A DNA stretch of 64,000 bases. Origin: Macropodus opercularis. Lineage: Eukaryota > Chordata > Actinopteri > Anabantiformes > Osphronemidae. The stretch lies in contig CM061097.1 in assembly GCA_030770545.1 (NCBI GenBank), positions 21,636,501 to 21,700,500 of the forward strand, written 5' to 3'. Position numbers and translations under genes: made by a program. Positions 43,406 to 55,299 of the stretch are shown piece after piece (positions within the stretch are counted from its first letter, which is position 1; each line of letters begins with the position of its first letter). The notes beneath the pieces are model-generated. The model saw only the letters and a list, made by a program, of their open reading frames with translations. It had not been told where the DNA came from and made no database searches.

Positions 43406-45833
43406 CTGTGGTCATGGTCACGGCTGTGTACATACCACCGGATGCTAATGCTAACACAGCTATCGGACTCCTGCATGCTAGCGTTAGCAACAAGCAGAGC
43501 ACGTACCCTGACGCTGTGCAGATCATAGCAGGAGACTTTAACCATGCGGACTTAAAGGCAGCTCTCCCTAAGTTCCACCAGCACGTAAAGTGCGCTACTA
43601 GGGGAGAGAAGACTCTGGACAAGGTCTATTCCAACATCAAACTGGGCTACAGGGCCAGACCACTACCACACCTGGGCCAGTCTGACCACCTGTCCCTGCT
43701 GCTCATTCCTGCATATGCCCCCGTCAAGAAAACGGCTCCCACCATCACAAAGACTGTTGCCACATGGCCAGATGGTGCCTCCCAGCAGCTGCAGGACTGT
43801 TTTGACAGAACCAACTGGGAGATCTTTGAACATCAGGACCTGGAGATGTTCACAGACAGTGTACTGTGCTACATCAAGAACTGCATAGACACGGTCACAG
43901 TGGACAAACGCATCAGGGTCTACCCCAACCAGAAGCCCTGGATGACCCGGAAGGTCCAGCAGCTGCTGAGGAAGAGGAACAACGCCTACAGGTCTGGCGA
44001 CAGAGATCTCTACAGCGCAGCCCGAGCTGACTTGAAGAGAGGCATCAGAGAGGCCAGAGCAGACTACAGGAGGAGGATTGAGGGCCACCTGGACAGTAAC
44101 AACAGCCGGCAGGTGTGGCAGGACGTCCAGCACCTCACCAAGTACAGGACCAACGTCAAAGCTGCTGAAGGTGACCTCACGCTAGCAGAGGAACTAAATA
44201 TCTACTTTGCTCGCTTTGAGGTTTCTGCACCTGAAGCGGCGCAGCTACACCACACGGTGCACAGCAGCACGATCCTCAGTCTGGAGCGGCACGAGGTGAG
44301 ATGTACCCTCCGAGCCGTCAACCCGAGGAAGGCGACTGGTCCTGATGGCGTCCCAGGACGTGTGCTGAGGGACTGTGCAGACGAGCTGACTGAGGTCTTC
44401 ACAAAGACCTTCAACCGGTCCCTGGCACAGTCCACTGTCCCCCCCTGCCTGAAGTCCTCCACCATAGTCGCCCTGCCCAAGAAGCCCCACATCTCCAGCC
44501 TCAATGACTACAGACCAATAGCACTCACCCCAGTCGTGATGAAGTGCTTCGAAAAACTGGTCCGTAGCCACATCACAGCAGCTCTGCCCTCAAGACTCGA
44601 CCCACACCAGTTTGCTTACAGAGCAAACCGATCCACAGAGGAGCCATAGCAACAGCGCTACATGCTGCTCTGTCCCACCTGGAGCAGCAGGGCAGCTACG
44701 TGAGGATGCTCTTTGTGGATTACAGCTCGGCTTTCAACACCATCCTCCCACACAAGCTGGTGGCCAAGCTGGAGGACCTGGGGCTCCCACATTCAACCTG
44801 CATGTGGATCCGCAGCTTCCTCTCTGGTCGCAGACAGAGAGTCAGAGTAGGCCCCCACACATCCACGGCCCTGAGCCTCAGCACCGGCTCCCCCCAGGGC
44901 TGTTAGTCCGCTGCTCTACTCGCTCTACACACACGACTGCAGCCCTGTCCATCACTGCAACACCATCATAAAGTTTGCAGACGACACTACAGTGGTGGCT
45001 CATCTCTGACGGGGACGAGTCTGCCTACAGAGACGAGGTGGAGCAACTAGTGATGTGGTGTACGACCAACAACCTTCTCCTCAACATTTCAAAAACAAAA
45101 GAACTCATAATAGACTTCAGGAGAAAAAAGACAGACGTTCCACCATTACACATCGGCAGGGACTGTGTGGAGAGGGTGGCAGACTTCCGCTTCCTGGGAG
45201 TACACATAGAGGAGAGTCTGACCTGGAGCGCAAACACCTCTGAGCTGCTGAAAAAGGCCCAGCAGAGACTGTAACAACATCACACAAAGACTGTTGGTGT
45301 CCTTTTACAGAGCTAGCATAGAAAGTATACTAACATACTGTATATGCATATGGTTCACCAGCAGCACAGCAGCTCAGAGGAAAGCTCTCCAAGGGGTCAT
45401 CAACACCGCACAGAAGATTGTTGGCTGCCCTCTCCCCACATTGGAAAACCTACACAGCTCCCGTTGCCTCAGGAAAGCACAGGACATTGTGAAAGACACT
45501 TCTCACCCAGGCCACTCCCTGTTTGAACTGCTGCCCTCAGGCAGACGGTACAGACTATGCAAGACTAGGACTAACAGACTCAAGCACAGTTGTTATCCCA
45601 CTTTAATATCTGCTCTGAACGCTGCTAAAAAATAATGCAAAACTCAAGTCTGGACCAATGCAATGTACGATGTTTGTGTGGGTTTTTAGATGTTTTTTTT
45701 ACTCTTATTTATTGTTTTAGTTTTTTTACCTCGTATGAATGATGCACTGTATGGAAAGCACCTGTTAAATGACTGGAGAGCACTTTTTTAAATTTCACTG
45801 TACAAGTGACAGCGACAATAAAGAATCTATCTA
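43406..45833 (+). pseudogene. L2/Rex1-group LINE, 5' truncated and frameshifted
   Basis: The copy starts inside the AP-endonuclease domain (VTAVYIPPDANANTA, AGDFNHADL, GQSDHLSL) and runs through the reverse transcriptase: RKATGPDGVPGRVLRDC, LNDYRPIALTPVVMKCFEK, LFVDYSSAFNTILPHKL, the catalytic KFADDTTVV near 44,965, and FRFLGVHIEESLTW. The C-terminal LLPSGRRYRL block follows. The first frame is open for 413 codons (43,408-44,649), then breaks near 44,640, 44,905, 45,005 and 45,270. The 3' tail GACAATAAAGAATCTATCTA ends at 45,833. The element lies inside repeat copy D. It can no longer encode a working protein. Confidence 0.88.
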
Positions 45834-45880
45834 TTCAGGAATTTATCAGGTTTAATCAACTTACAGATGACACCGGTACA
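45834..45880 (+). repeat. copy D of the duplicated region, right part
   Basis: TTCAGGAATTTATCAGGTTT and AACTTACAGATG continue the alignment with 12,346-12,380 after the LINE. The first bases repeat, imperfectly, those left of the LINE, consistent with a mutated target-site duplication. Confidence 0.7.
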
Positions 45881-46462
45881 GTTGAGGATGGGGGTTTAGT
45901 CTGTTTTATTTTTACAGTTTTGCTACGACCTGATACAGGTTAAGATGCAATTCATTGAATCTCTTACTGGTGGGTGGAGGTTTCAAAAATCAAAGGAGCT
46001 TAACATGAACATGTAGCATTCGGTCTACTCTGGCTGAATGTTTCTAGCTAACAGACATTGACCACAGGGGAAGGAGAGCTAGCACGCTTGCTCTTTCTTT
46101 GCCGTATGACCACCACGCTTTCTCTGCAGAATAAGGGAGAAGGGGGTCGTGCAAGAGAGTCCGGCTCAGCCGAGTTTGGTGGATGGACAAAGGGGCTTGA
46201 AAACCAGAAGGTGCGTAAAAGGCACGACAGGGTTACTCCCAAACCCAGCCAACACACATAGAGACGCCTTCACACACACGCTACACGCACAACCTCACAC
46301 ACAAGCAGCAGAGAGAGAGTCCCAAGAGCACCGACGCAGGGAGAAAGTGGACGTCCTCCGAAGAAAGAGCTGGGGTTGAAACCCGGGTAAGACGGCAGCG
46401 AAGGGGCCTGGATCCGGTGCCGCCGCCGTGTCCGAACAGAACAAACGAACCGCTGGAATGGA
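45881..46462. other. intergenic DNA, nothing recognised
   Basis: A few short plus- and minus-strand frames without motif support. Confidence 0.35.
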
Positions 46463-46908
46463 TCGTTTCTGGTCCTTCAGCTGGTCGGACAGCCGGGCGC
46501 AGGTGGCCTGGATGTACCAGCCGCGCTGGCGGAGGGCACGCAAACCCAGCTCGTCTGTGACCTCTGCAGCATTCATAGCGTTGGGCAGATGCTGGGAGGG
46601 GAAACTGAAATGTATCGAGCTGGTTCCGAAAACTCACGTCAGTGAAGGTGCTAAACGTCACGTGTATGCGCCAAAGAAACAAATGCGACCTCACCTGTTT
46701 ATTTGCCAACACGAGCAGCGCAGCGTCTCCGAGTTGGTCCTCGGCGAACATGCTGGACGGCTCCTCGCCTCGTTCACTCGCTCTCTGCCGTTGCTGAGCC
46801 CGAGAACCAAAACACAGCATTTACAGCATTAAAACCTGTGACCAGGGATGAACAAAGGTTTACCTGAACAGTCCATTCCAACAAAAACGATCCCTCTCAG
46901 GTTGAAAG
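46463..46908 (-). pseudogene. ARF-family small GTPase pseudogene with retained introns
   Basis: Three minus-strand blocks with splice-like borders match the C-terminal half of ADP-ribosylation factors. Block 1 (46,908-46,864, after CCACAG, before GTAAAC) reads FNLRGIVFVGMDCS, like the ARF strand ending in the VVDS turn. Block 2 (46,793-46,695, after CTCAG, before GTGAGG) reads NGRERVNEAR, then after a frameshift MFAEDQLGDAALLVLANKQ. The last four residues are the guanine-specificity motif. Block 3 (46,591-46,463, after CTCCCAG) reads HLPNAMNAAEVTDELGLRAL, then RQRGWYIQATCA and LSDQLKDQK. The usual D after NKQ is H, about a dozen residues before the LSxQL end are missing, and the stop position reads CGA. 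The N-terminal GTP-binding half was not found. The introns show that it is a decayed gene copy and not a processed pseudogene. Confidence 0.8.
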
Positions 46909-47989
46909 CTGTGGAAATAATTATATGCAAATGACTCCTGCTGCTTAATAATTCGCTTCTCTGGATAAAAGCCACATCCTCATATTCATGCCCACGCGGA
47001 GACGTCAGACTCCCAGTGAACCACACAGAATCCAACTGCTGGACAGTAACAACTCTCTTCAATCCTCAAGGCTGAGGACAAATGAGACACGAGGATGTTT
47101 CACACTGTCTGTTAATGTACAGCTGGTAGATGGTTCATCGTCCCTTGACATTTTCTGACACACTTGCAACGGTGCCGGTATTTTTGGCCATGACTGTACA
47201 TGTTCAGCCTGGAATTTAGCTGCAGTTTCATCATCGTCGTCATGTCAGGAAAACACAGATTGGCATAATGTGGACCTTTGACAACTGAATACTTCACCAG
47301 TCATGGCTTCACCAGCCTCAGCCTCATCCCTTAAGCACCGATGAGGACACCTATGGGCAGCAATGTTCACCAACACCAGCTACCACCCCCACCCCTCCTC
47401 ACCTTCAGTGTTCTGGAGGTAGTGGCGCCACAGCGCCCACACTGTGAAGCTGATGTTCTTGTATTCACAGTTTCAACATTAAGCTGAAGTTACATGATGC
47501 AAAATAATAGAATATCATTATATGGGTTGAACACCAGCCTTGTACTTCAACCGCACTTAAGCTTGTGTTGGGCCTCTACCACTAGGCACAGTAGCAGACT
47601 AACCATATGCTGCTGGGAGAATTTTCTGATATATTTAGCTACTTCGTGCTTTTTAGATAAATGAATATGCTCGTATATAATTTTAAAAGCTAAAAAAAAT
47701 AATTTCCCCCCCATCTTCAAAAGTCAGATGTTGAGTTGTTGGTAGTAGATTAAAGCAGACGTTAGTAACCAACCCAGTGGAGCTTTGCCTGCTCCACTGT
47801 TTCATTTCATTATCATCTCAGATTTCCTTCATTTCTCTGGTGACCCTTAGAGGCTACACTCATTCGGTAGCAGCTGCTTCTTCTTGAATGTCTCCATCTA
47901 GAGGCTAAATCTATACAACTGGAACCTGAAGTTTAGTCCGGTTAAATATTTACAGGCGTTTCTACCTGCCAGTTCTGTCCTGGACTGTC
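46909..47989. other. intergenic DNA with a Tc1-like terminal fragment
   Basis: At 47,110-47,198 the sequence CAACGGTGCCGGTATTTTTG followed by GCCATGACTGTA is, on the minus strand, a Tc1-type terminus (CAGTCATGGCCAAAAATACC) next to a TA. No transposase was found. The rest has no recognised content. Confidence 0.4.
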
Positions 47990-48335
47990 CACTGGACTCT
48001 GTGGAGGAGGTGGATGAGAGGAGCTGACATCCATCATGGACAATGCTTCTCACCCACTGCATCAACTGTGGAGGCTCTGAGCAGCTCCTTCAGCACTAGA
48101 CTGATGCATCTCCAGTGTAGGCAGGAGCGGTGCCGCAGATCCTTCATTCCCACGGCTGTTAGACCCTACAACCAATCAGTCTAACAGCCCCACTACACAG
48201 ACTCTCTCCGTTTTATATTTTTGCACCGTTGCTCCACCGATCCTTTGTCATCCCTGGCAGCTGCTGTAACAATTACATTTCCCAAGTGTGGGACCAATAA
48301 AGGGTTAGCTTATCTTATCTTACCTGTGGCGGCAT
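47990..48335 (+). mobile_element. L2-like LINE 3' end
   Basis: The C-terminal coding remnant and tail include GCAGGAGCGGTGCCGCAGAT, TCATTCCCACGGCTGTTAGA, CATTTCCCAAGTGTGGGACC and AATAAAGG followed by a CTTAT microsatellite (48,310-48,322). This is a typical fish L2 3' terminus, plus strand, strongly 5' truncated. Confidence 0.75.
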
Positions 48336-49331
48336 GAAACCAAACACAGCAGCAGAAATGAAAAAGCAGACTCTTTGATAATGGGCTAGACATTATTTGT
48401 TGTCCAGTGGCCATTGAAACGTTGGGGAAAAAAATAGTCAAAGACCGTTTTACAGTACATTACAACTGTATCCACATGACTGACCCTAAAGAGAGTAACA
48501 GGACAGAACAGCATTAAAACAAGCCATTTCATGCTCGTTTCTGGGCCACGTGTTTGAACAGGCCGCTGTACAAGCGCTACCATCAAAGAGCAGCACATCC
48601 TCCCAGTCACAAATAAGCATTAACTTGTGCTTCTCAGATGGAGGAACCAGCCCCATAGGTTTACTCACAGCCAGTGATCCTGAACCTGCAGCTTGGGACA
48701 CGGCTGCAGACGCCACACAGACCTTAGAACCGTCCGCGAAGGAGGACGTGCAGTCTGGTGGACTGGCGTCAGGAGGCACTTCTCCATCCTGGTTCTGCAC
48801 AGCGGGTTCCAGATCCGTCAGGGGAGACGGGAGCACACGGAGAGAACCAAACAACACGAGTTGTTACAGCTTCTGAACTGCAAACCTCAGGTTCATGGTG
48901 CTCCTTTCAGCCCGTGCAGACTCTGGCCAATCAGTCCTCACATGTACATCCTGGCCCCATAGCAACATGTATGTTGACACAAACATTCTAAAAACCTTTA
49001 GGCAACAAACAGCGGCAGAGAGAGGTAGGAATTTTTACAGCTCTGCTAAAAACGTGCATTTACTTGTATTTTCTGTCAGTGCATCCTTTTACTGGACTCA
49101 GCCACGATGTGTCCGTTTGCTTTACTCGCTTTGAATTGGCTACATTGACTTTGTGCTGATTTGACTAAAGCTCGGACTCCGAGAGGAACCAGGCCATAGA
49201 CGCTGGTTGTCCGGGTTTAAAGTTAACACAGCGGGGACATTTAACCTGCTATAAATTGACATGGTTGGACGGGTGAGAGGTTTTAAGGGAGGCCTGAGAG
49301 TCGACAGCTGTGTAAAGCTCTCGGTGGCAGG
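48336..49331. other. intergenic DNA, nothing recognised
   Basis: Overlapping frames on both strands at 48,480-48,880 (over 100 codons each way) have no recognised domain. Confidence 0.35.
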
Positions 49332-49486
49332 AGCTAACGGTTAGCATCGCTGTGAGCTAACGGTTAGCATCGCTGTGAGCTAACGGTTAGCATCGCTGTG
49401 TGCTAACGGTTAGCATCGCTGTGAGCTAACGGTTAGCATCGCTGTGAGCTAACGGTTAGCATCGCTGTGAGCTAACGCTTCTTATG
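49332..49486. repeat. 23-bp palindromic minisatellite, about 6.5 copies
   Basis: Units of GAGCTAACGGTTAGCATCGCTGT repeat six times plus a partial, with one G-to-T variant unit. Each unit contains the perfect palindrome GCTAAC-G-GTTAGC. A related inverted version, GTGCTAGCCGTTAGCACGAC, follows at 49,511 and is kept in copy A at 9830. Confidence 0.95.
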
Positions 49487-50505
49487 CTAAAGATGAGCGC
49501 CTGCACGGCGGTGCTAGCCGTTAGCACGACGATGCTAAGTGAAGCTCGGTACCTGCTCCTGTGTCCCACTCTCCCCTCTGAGAGGTTCTTCCTCTGGGGA
49601 ACCGACCACGGCCTCCGCTTCTCCGGCAGAACGAACACGTCCAGACCAAGTCACGCAGCCAAGTCCACGACACTCGGCGCAGACAGGAAGCGTTGCTATG
49701 GCGACGCTTTGTTAGGTTCAGGCCGTCCCCTGGTCTCTGGTCTGCACAAGTATAATGAGCTTGAACAATGATCTGTTATTGTGGGACTGTGTTGGTACGT
49801 GAATAACGTTACGGTTCCTTATCATTACGCTGTGTGATACTCCTAGAAAGTAAACACGTAAATGGCTGCAGCCGCTTCACAGGCGTCACACGTTAGATTC
49901 CCTGTCACACGCTGCTGTTCCTGTGACGCAGCCAGAGCTGAATTATTTGGGTTTAGTTACTGTAAGTTAATGGTACGAACTGGGTTTGGGGAGCGAACGT
50001 GACGTCCACCTGCGCCAGAGGAAACACACGACAGCACAACGTTAGGAGCAGGTGGGAGCAAGGCCGTCAAAAGGGGAAAAGCAGGCTTCGATTCATTCAA
50101 GTCCCCAGAGTCAACGTCGCGTTACAGCACAACGACCCCTTAAAACACACGATGGCCAACATCTCAGAGAACAGCAGCATGTTCCACTAACACTGACTAC
50201 AGAGGCTGAGTGGAAGGTGCTCATGTTCCCCAGCCTGACGTATTGAACACGAGGTCACAGGTCAAACAACGCGCGACACCGAGGAGAAACGTTCTCACCG
50301 AGGTTTGCAAAGCAGCTGCTGGGAGCGAAACCTTCTGTGACACGTCAGCCTGCGTCCACCTAGAAAAGACTGTCATTAAACACGGACCCAATGTGAAGCT
50401 CTGTTTGTTCATCCTTATCATTGGATTTGAAATTGAAAACACAATGTTTTCATGGTGTCACTGACATTTGATTCCAAAATAAACTTTAGTATTGTGTCAT
50501 TACAG

Positions 50506-50913
50506 ATGAGACAACGAGAAGAAAAGATAGAAAAGATGGAGGAACAAATGGAGAAAGAGGAAAAGGACAAGGAGGAGGAAAAGGAGGAGGAGGTGGAAAA
50601 AGGTAAAGTAAAGAGGGAGAAAAAGCACAGGAAAAGAGAGGAAAAAGAGGAGAAAGAGAAAAGAAAAAGGGAAGAAAAGGAAAAAATAAAGAAGGAGAAA
50701 GAAGAAAGAAAAAGAGAAAAAAGGAGAGAAAAGGAAAGAAGAAAGAAGGAGAAAGAGGAGGAAAACTTAAGGAAAGTAGTTTTAGAAATAATTAGAGAAA
50801 CTAGAACAAAATGCGAAAAATGGGAGAAACTAAATTACAAAAATTATAATTGGCAACACGAAATAAAAAAAGCAAAAATTACCAGACCAATTGAAATTTA
50901 CCGAATTTGCTGA
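50506..50913 (+). other. Lys/Glu-rich open frame after a splice-acceptor-like site
   Basis: An ATG directly follows TCATTACAG, an acceptor-like sequence. It opens a 135-codon frame, MRQREEKIEKMEEQMEKEE and onward, that is almost wholly Lys, Glu and Arg for 90 residues. It then has a more balanced tail (LRKVVLEIIRETRTK, NWQHEIKKAK) ending at 50,913. It could form a charged helix, but purine-rich repeats give the same composition, and the adjacent array at 50,931 is of that kind. It is absent from copy A. A real exon is possible, not shown. Confidence 0.25.
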
Positions 50914-50930
50914 ACTGACAATATGAAAAA

Positions 50931-51350
50931 CGGTGAGAGAGGAGGAGGAGAAGAAAAAGAAAAGGTGAGAGAGGAGGAGGAGAAGAAAAAGAAAAGGTGA
51001 GAGAGGAGGAGGAGAAGAAAGGGAAAAGGTGAGAGAGGAGGAGGAGAAGAAAGGGAAAAGGTGAGAGAGGAGGAGGAGAAGAAAGGGAAAAGGTGAGAGA
51101 GGAGGAGGAGAAGAAAAAGAAAAGGTGAGAGAGGAGGAGGAGAACAAAGGAAAAAAAGGTGAGAGAGGAGGAGGAGAACAAAGAGAAAAGGTGAGAGAGG
51201 AGGAGGAGAACAAAGGAAAAAAAGATGAGAGGAGGAGGAGAAGAAAAAGAAAAGGTGAGAGAGGAGGAGGAGAACAAAGAAAAAAAAGGTGAGAGAGGAG
51301 GAGGAGAACAAAGAGAAAAGGTGAGAGAGGAGAAGGAAAAAGAAAGAAAA
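50931..51350. repeat. purine-rich array, copy B, about 32-bp units
   Basis: About a dozen units of GTGAGAGAGGAGGAGGAGAA plus a variable AAGAAAGGGAAAAG-type remainder occur with a 32-33 base period. The plus strand is nearly pure purine. The tail at 51,350-51,445 matches 10,300-10,400 closely. Confidence 0.93.
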
Positions 51351-51699
51351 GGGAGGAGGAGGCACAAAAAGAGTGGAAAGAATAACCAGAGGGGGAGTAG
51401 GAGGAGCACAGGAGTAGCCTGACAACCTGGGCCACTCAATGTCAAAGTAAGACACTAATGGTTTGTACTGTAAATGTCTGTGGCAGCCACCTGACGACAA
51501 CGTGACCAGCGTGACGCCGCGACCGTGGTGTGTGTGGCGTTAAGGTCAAGGAGGTCGGCGGGTGTGTGTCTGTGTGGGAGGAGCGTGTGTGTGTGTGTGT
51601 GTTGGTACCAACCAGCTACAGCTGCGCTGTATGAGCGCACACTGAGCGTTGGACGCGAAGCTGCCGTCAGCAGCCACGACGAACCTGGGACTGACGAGC

Positions 51700-52720
51700 C
51701 TCAGGAGACAGGAGTCGGCCACCAATCGTAGGGTCGGCGGTCGGCTCCCGGCTCCTCCGGACTTGATGGAAATGTCCACGTTACGGCAGTGCAGCGAGAA
51801 CAAAAGACTAAAGGGGCTCATGTACCATTTAAAAATGTAAAATAGAAAAGTATCCGTAAGTCGACTGAGTGACCACCGCTACCGGCCAGGTTTGGAAGGC
51901 TGGTTCGCCCACGACGGGTAAGATCCCACCTCAAACCCCGGGACGACCTAAGGCAGGCACAGTCACGATAACCTGGGAGGCTGTTTTCTCTGACGCGCCA
52001 GGCACATGCCCCCAAAACACGACGACACGGAGACGGTGGTGGGTAGGGCCGCCATCGCCTCTGTGCCAAGAGGTGTTCAGAGGAACGGGCAGAGTAGCGG
52101 GTGCGAGAATCCAACAACAGCCTCTTAGCTGCTAGTGGTGCGTTAACATGGAAGGCTGGTTCGCCCGTGACGGTTAAGATCCCACCTCAAACCCCGGGAC
52201 GACCTAAGGCACAGTCACGATTGTTTGAAGTCACTTACGAGCCTCAGGAGACAGGAGTCGTCCACCAATCGTAGGGTCGGCGGTTCGACTCCCGGCTCCT
52301 CTGGATTTGATTGATGGTTGATGTGTCGTTCAGACGCTGGACTGACTATGAGTCTATGAGTCCACTCAGTGACCTCCAGGTTTGGAAGGCTGGTTCGCCC
52401 ATGACGGGTAACATTCGTAAACCGGGAGGCACAGTCACGATAACCTGGGAGGCTGTTTTCTAGGGTGCATGCCCCCAAAACATGACAAGTCAGGACTAAC
52501 GAGCCTCAGGAGACAGGAGTCGGCCACCAATCGTAGGGTCGGCGGTTCGATTCCCGGCTCCTCTGGACTGAAGGCTGACAGTTGTTCCCAGTGTATGAAT
52601 GTATCTCAAAGTGCTGCATGAGTCCACTCAGTGACCTCCAGGTTTGGAAGGCTGGTTCGCCCATGACGGGTAACATTGTTTAACCCGGAGGCACAGTCAC
52701 GATAACCTGTGAGGCGGTTG
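51700..52720. repeat. tRNA-like tandem repeats, copy B
   Basis: Units of the family at 10,405-11,060: the B-box phrase GGTCGGCGGTTCGAxTCCCGG occurs near 52,276 and 52,540, with a degraded form near 51,733. The GGCTGGTTCGCCC phrase occurs near 51,898, 52,151, 52,389 and 52,650. The first two units are more diverged than the last two. There are more units than in copy A. Confidence 0.8.
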
Positions 52721-52904
52721 TGTCACACCAGGCACGTGCCCCCCAGCCCAGCCTGCTCCCCCAGCTTCCTCCATCAGAGTGACTGTGCTGCTGTGTTTGG
52801 TAGTTTGGTGTCATCAGGTGGTCGCCTTGTGCATTTATAGAAGAAACCTTTAACTGGTATAAGGCTGCTCCTAAATGAATTTATTGAACTCAAGTTAAGC
52901 TGTG

Positions 52905-53255
52905 ATGTGTCCAGTCCAGACAGCAACAAGGAGCCGGGTTGGATTCCCGGGTGGCCCAGGTGCTTTTCTGTGAGGAGTTTGCATGTTCTCCTCGTGTCGG
53001 TTTCCTCCCACAGTCCAAAGACATGCAGTCATTTAACTGGAGACTCTAAACTGTGACTGTTTGTTCCTCTCTGCCTGTATGTGGTTCTGTGATGGACTGG
53101 CGACCTGTCCAGGCTAAACCCTGCCGCTCGCCCACATAGAAAGTTAGAAAGGTGCTTTATTCAAGCCACAGCACAGCGTCCAGCAGAAACCAGTGACAGC
53201 TGGGACAGGCTCCAGCAGCCGCCACCCTTAAAGCGGGTGAGCGGCTGAAGATGAG
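52905..53255 (+). mobile_element. SINE-like repeat, copy B, with 3' end
   Basis: As at 11,217, with the same internal landmarks. It continues through GACAGGCTCCAGCAGCCGCC to GAGCGGCTGAAGATGAGTG, which is the normal end of this teleost repeat. Confidence 0.75.
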
Positions 53256-55299
53256 TGCCCCCTTCCTCCCTCCACGCTTACAGCCCCCGCCTCAGCACCC
53301 ACTTCACTCTCCAGGTGAGTGACCTCTGCTGAGCCGTCCACCCCTTCAGGGAGGCGGCGGCTCATCGGGACGTTACCTGTGTTGTTCGAGTCACGGGAGT
53401 CACGGCGTGAACGTAAAGGTGTCGAGGTTCCTGGGGTGAGTTGTACTGACTGTAGCCTACACGAGTGGAGGCCAGGGGTGGGTGGACCTCTCTGTTTGGT
53501 AGGTCTGTTTGGTCCAGAAGAGTCTGGTTGTTAGTGGAGAGGCTGTAGGTGAAGGTTTCTCAAGCCACGTTAGGTCACATGTGCAAAGTTTGTACCGAAA
53601 TATGGAGAGATGCTAAATGTCAGTCTCCATGATTGTATCATAGCTTAGTAGTGTTAGGTTGTGTTTGTGTGGATTCGTTATGTTTATGTTAGTAGGTTAT
53701 GTTTATTTTAGTAGCTTGTTTATATTAGTGGGTTGTTTATATTAGTAGCTTGTTTATATAAAGGGGGTTGTTTATATTAGTGGGTTGTTTATATTAGTAG
53801 CTTGTTTGTTTTAGTGGCTTGTTTATATTAGTGGGTTGTTTATGTTAGTAGCTTGTTTGTGTTAGTGTGTTGTTTATATTAGTAGCTTGTTTGTTGTAGT
53901 GGGTTGTTTATATTAGCAGGTTGTGTTTGTTGGTTACCAAACAGAGACGTCAAAGACTAAATTCCAAATTCATATCTACATTTCACTATACCTACGTATT
54001 TATTTATTTACCTTGCAATTTCCAAATTAACTTTTATTTTCCGTCATTCACACCTGGATCTGATACACAACGTAGAAGACGACACCTTTGTCTGAACCCA
54101 CACGCTTCAACTACAGTATAGCAGTAATACACCCACTAGACTGAAGTGAATAGAATATGAACACGTGCACTAATACAGTAACTGCATTCAGCCTGTGGCT
54201 TCACCAAACGTTAGCTGTGTTTGCTTGTGATGCTTTTCCAGGTTTGACCGTAACCTCTAGCAGTTGCTCCCTTTATGTGTTAATTGTTTGAAGGTCTAAC
54301 AAACCTGTCAGTCACATGTTGCAGCACATTTACTCACACAAAACACGGGTGGGTTCTGACAGAACGTGCTCTCTGCTAAGTTCTGCATCAGACTCAGATG
54401 TAAATATCTGGAAGTATGATTAAAAGCAGAATCGTGACCTGGTAGCTGTGAATGGGCTCCATTGGTTAATGAGGTAATGAACTGAGTTGGATGAAGGATT
54501 TTGCTTCGCTGGTTCGTGGGCCTGCCACCTGCAGTGCAGTCCTTACACTCTGCCTGGGCTACAGAACACCTGTTCACACCGGACTCAACATCAAACGTCA
54601 CCACGAGGCACCTGAAAACCTCAGACGGAGGTCAGGGTTCGGCCTTTGGGTTGCGTCGCTGGGCGCAGCCACGCTCGTATGGGCACCACAGTGAAAAGGG
54701 GGTCTGGGCCGTCAGGTTAGCGCCACCCGGTGGTCGCTGGGAGCCGCCTCCGGGAGAGGCCATGGAGGAGGACTGTTGGTCGGCCTCGACAAAACAGACG
54801 CCGGGACGGAGACGCTCACGGGTGGAGTCACTGAATTACATTGTTTGGTTAAATACTGATCAGTAGTTTGACTTCTCATCCACACGAGTCAAACAATAAC
54901 TTCACTTTATGACAAGCCATGATTTCATTTGACAAAAACATTTGCCGTTGCTCCAAAGTGTAAAGCTTAGTTGGGAGCAAGTCGTTTTCAATTTCTCACT
55001 ATGATTAAGACGTAGTGTCTTTACTCCAATCACTGTGTGCATCTCCATAATTCAAAACACAGTGTTTGCCGTCTATGATTATTACCCACAGTGCTTAGCA
55101 AACGCTGCCCCTCACGTCGCTGCACAAATACCAGTTGTAATGAACTGACTTAGTTCCTGTTTGTATTCAGAGTCATTTCATCCAGGAACAGCACAGTAAG
55201 AACATTTCACTCACACTAATGTAGAAACACACATCAAGTGCATTGCACAGCAGTAGCATCTCTTTCAGTGCTTCACCTCCGAGTCCCTCGTTTCTGGGA
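53256..55299. other. copy B-specific DNA, no supported gene
   Basis: No recognised coding content apart from short frames. It contains a TTGTTTATATTAG minisatellite (listed separately). The frame at 54,490-54,870 has no recognised domain. Confidence 0.35.
53640..53935. repeat. 17-18 bp AT-rich minisatellite
   Basis: Variant units of TTGTTTATATTAGTGGG, alternating with TAGTAGCTTGTTTATATT, repeat about 15 times. Units ending GTGGG and GTAGC alternate irregularly. Confidence 0.85.

Noticed and set aside
49332..49486. CRISPR-like array
   Set aside because: Units are contiguous with no unique spacers, and the context is a vertebrate genome.
50830..51500. Leu/Ser/Pro-rich minus-strand frames of about 200 codons
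   Set aside because: Complement of a purine-rich array; translation only mirrors the repeat.
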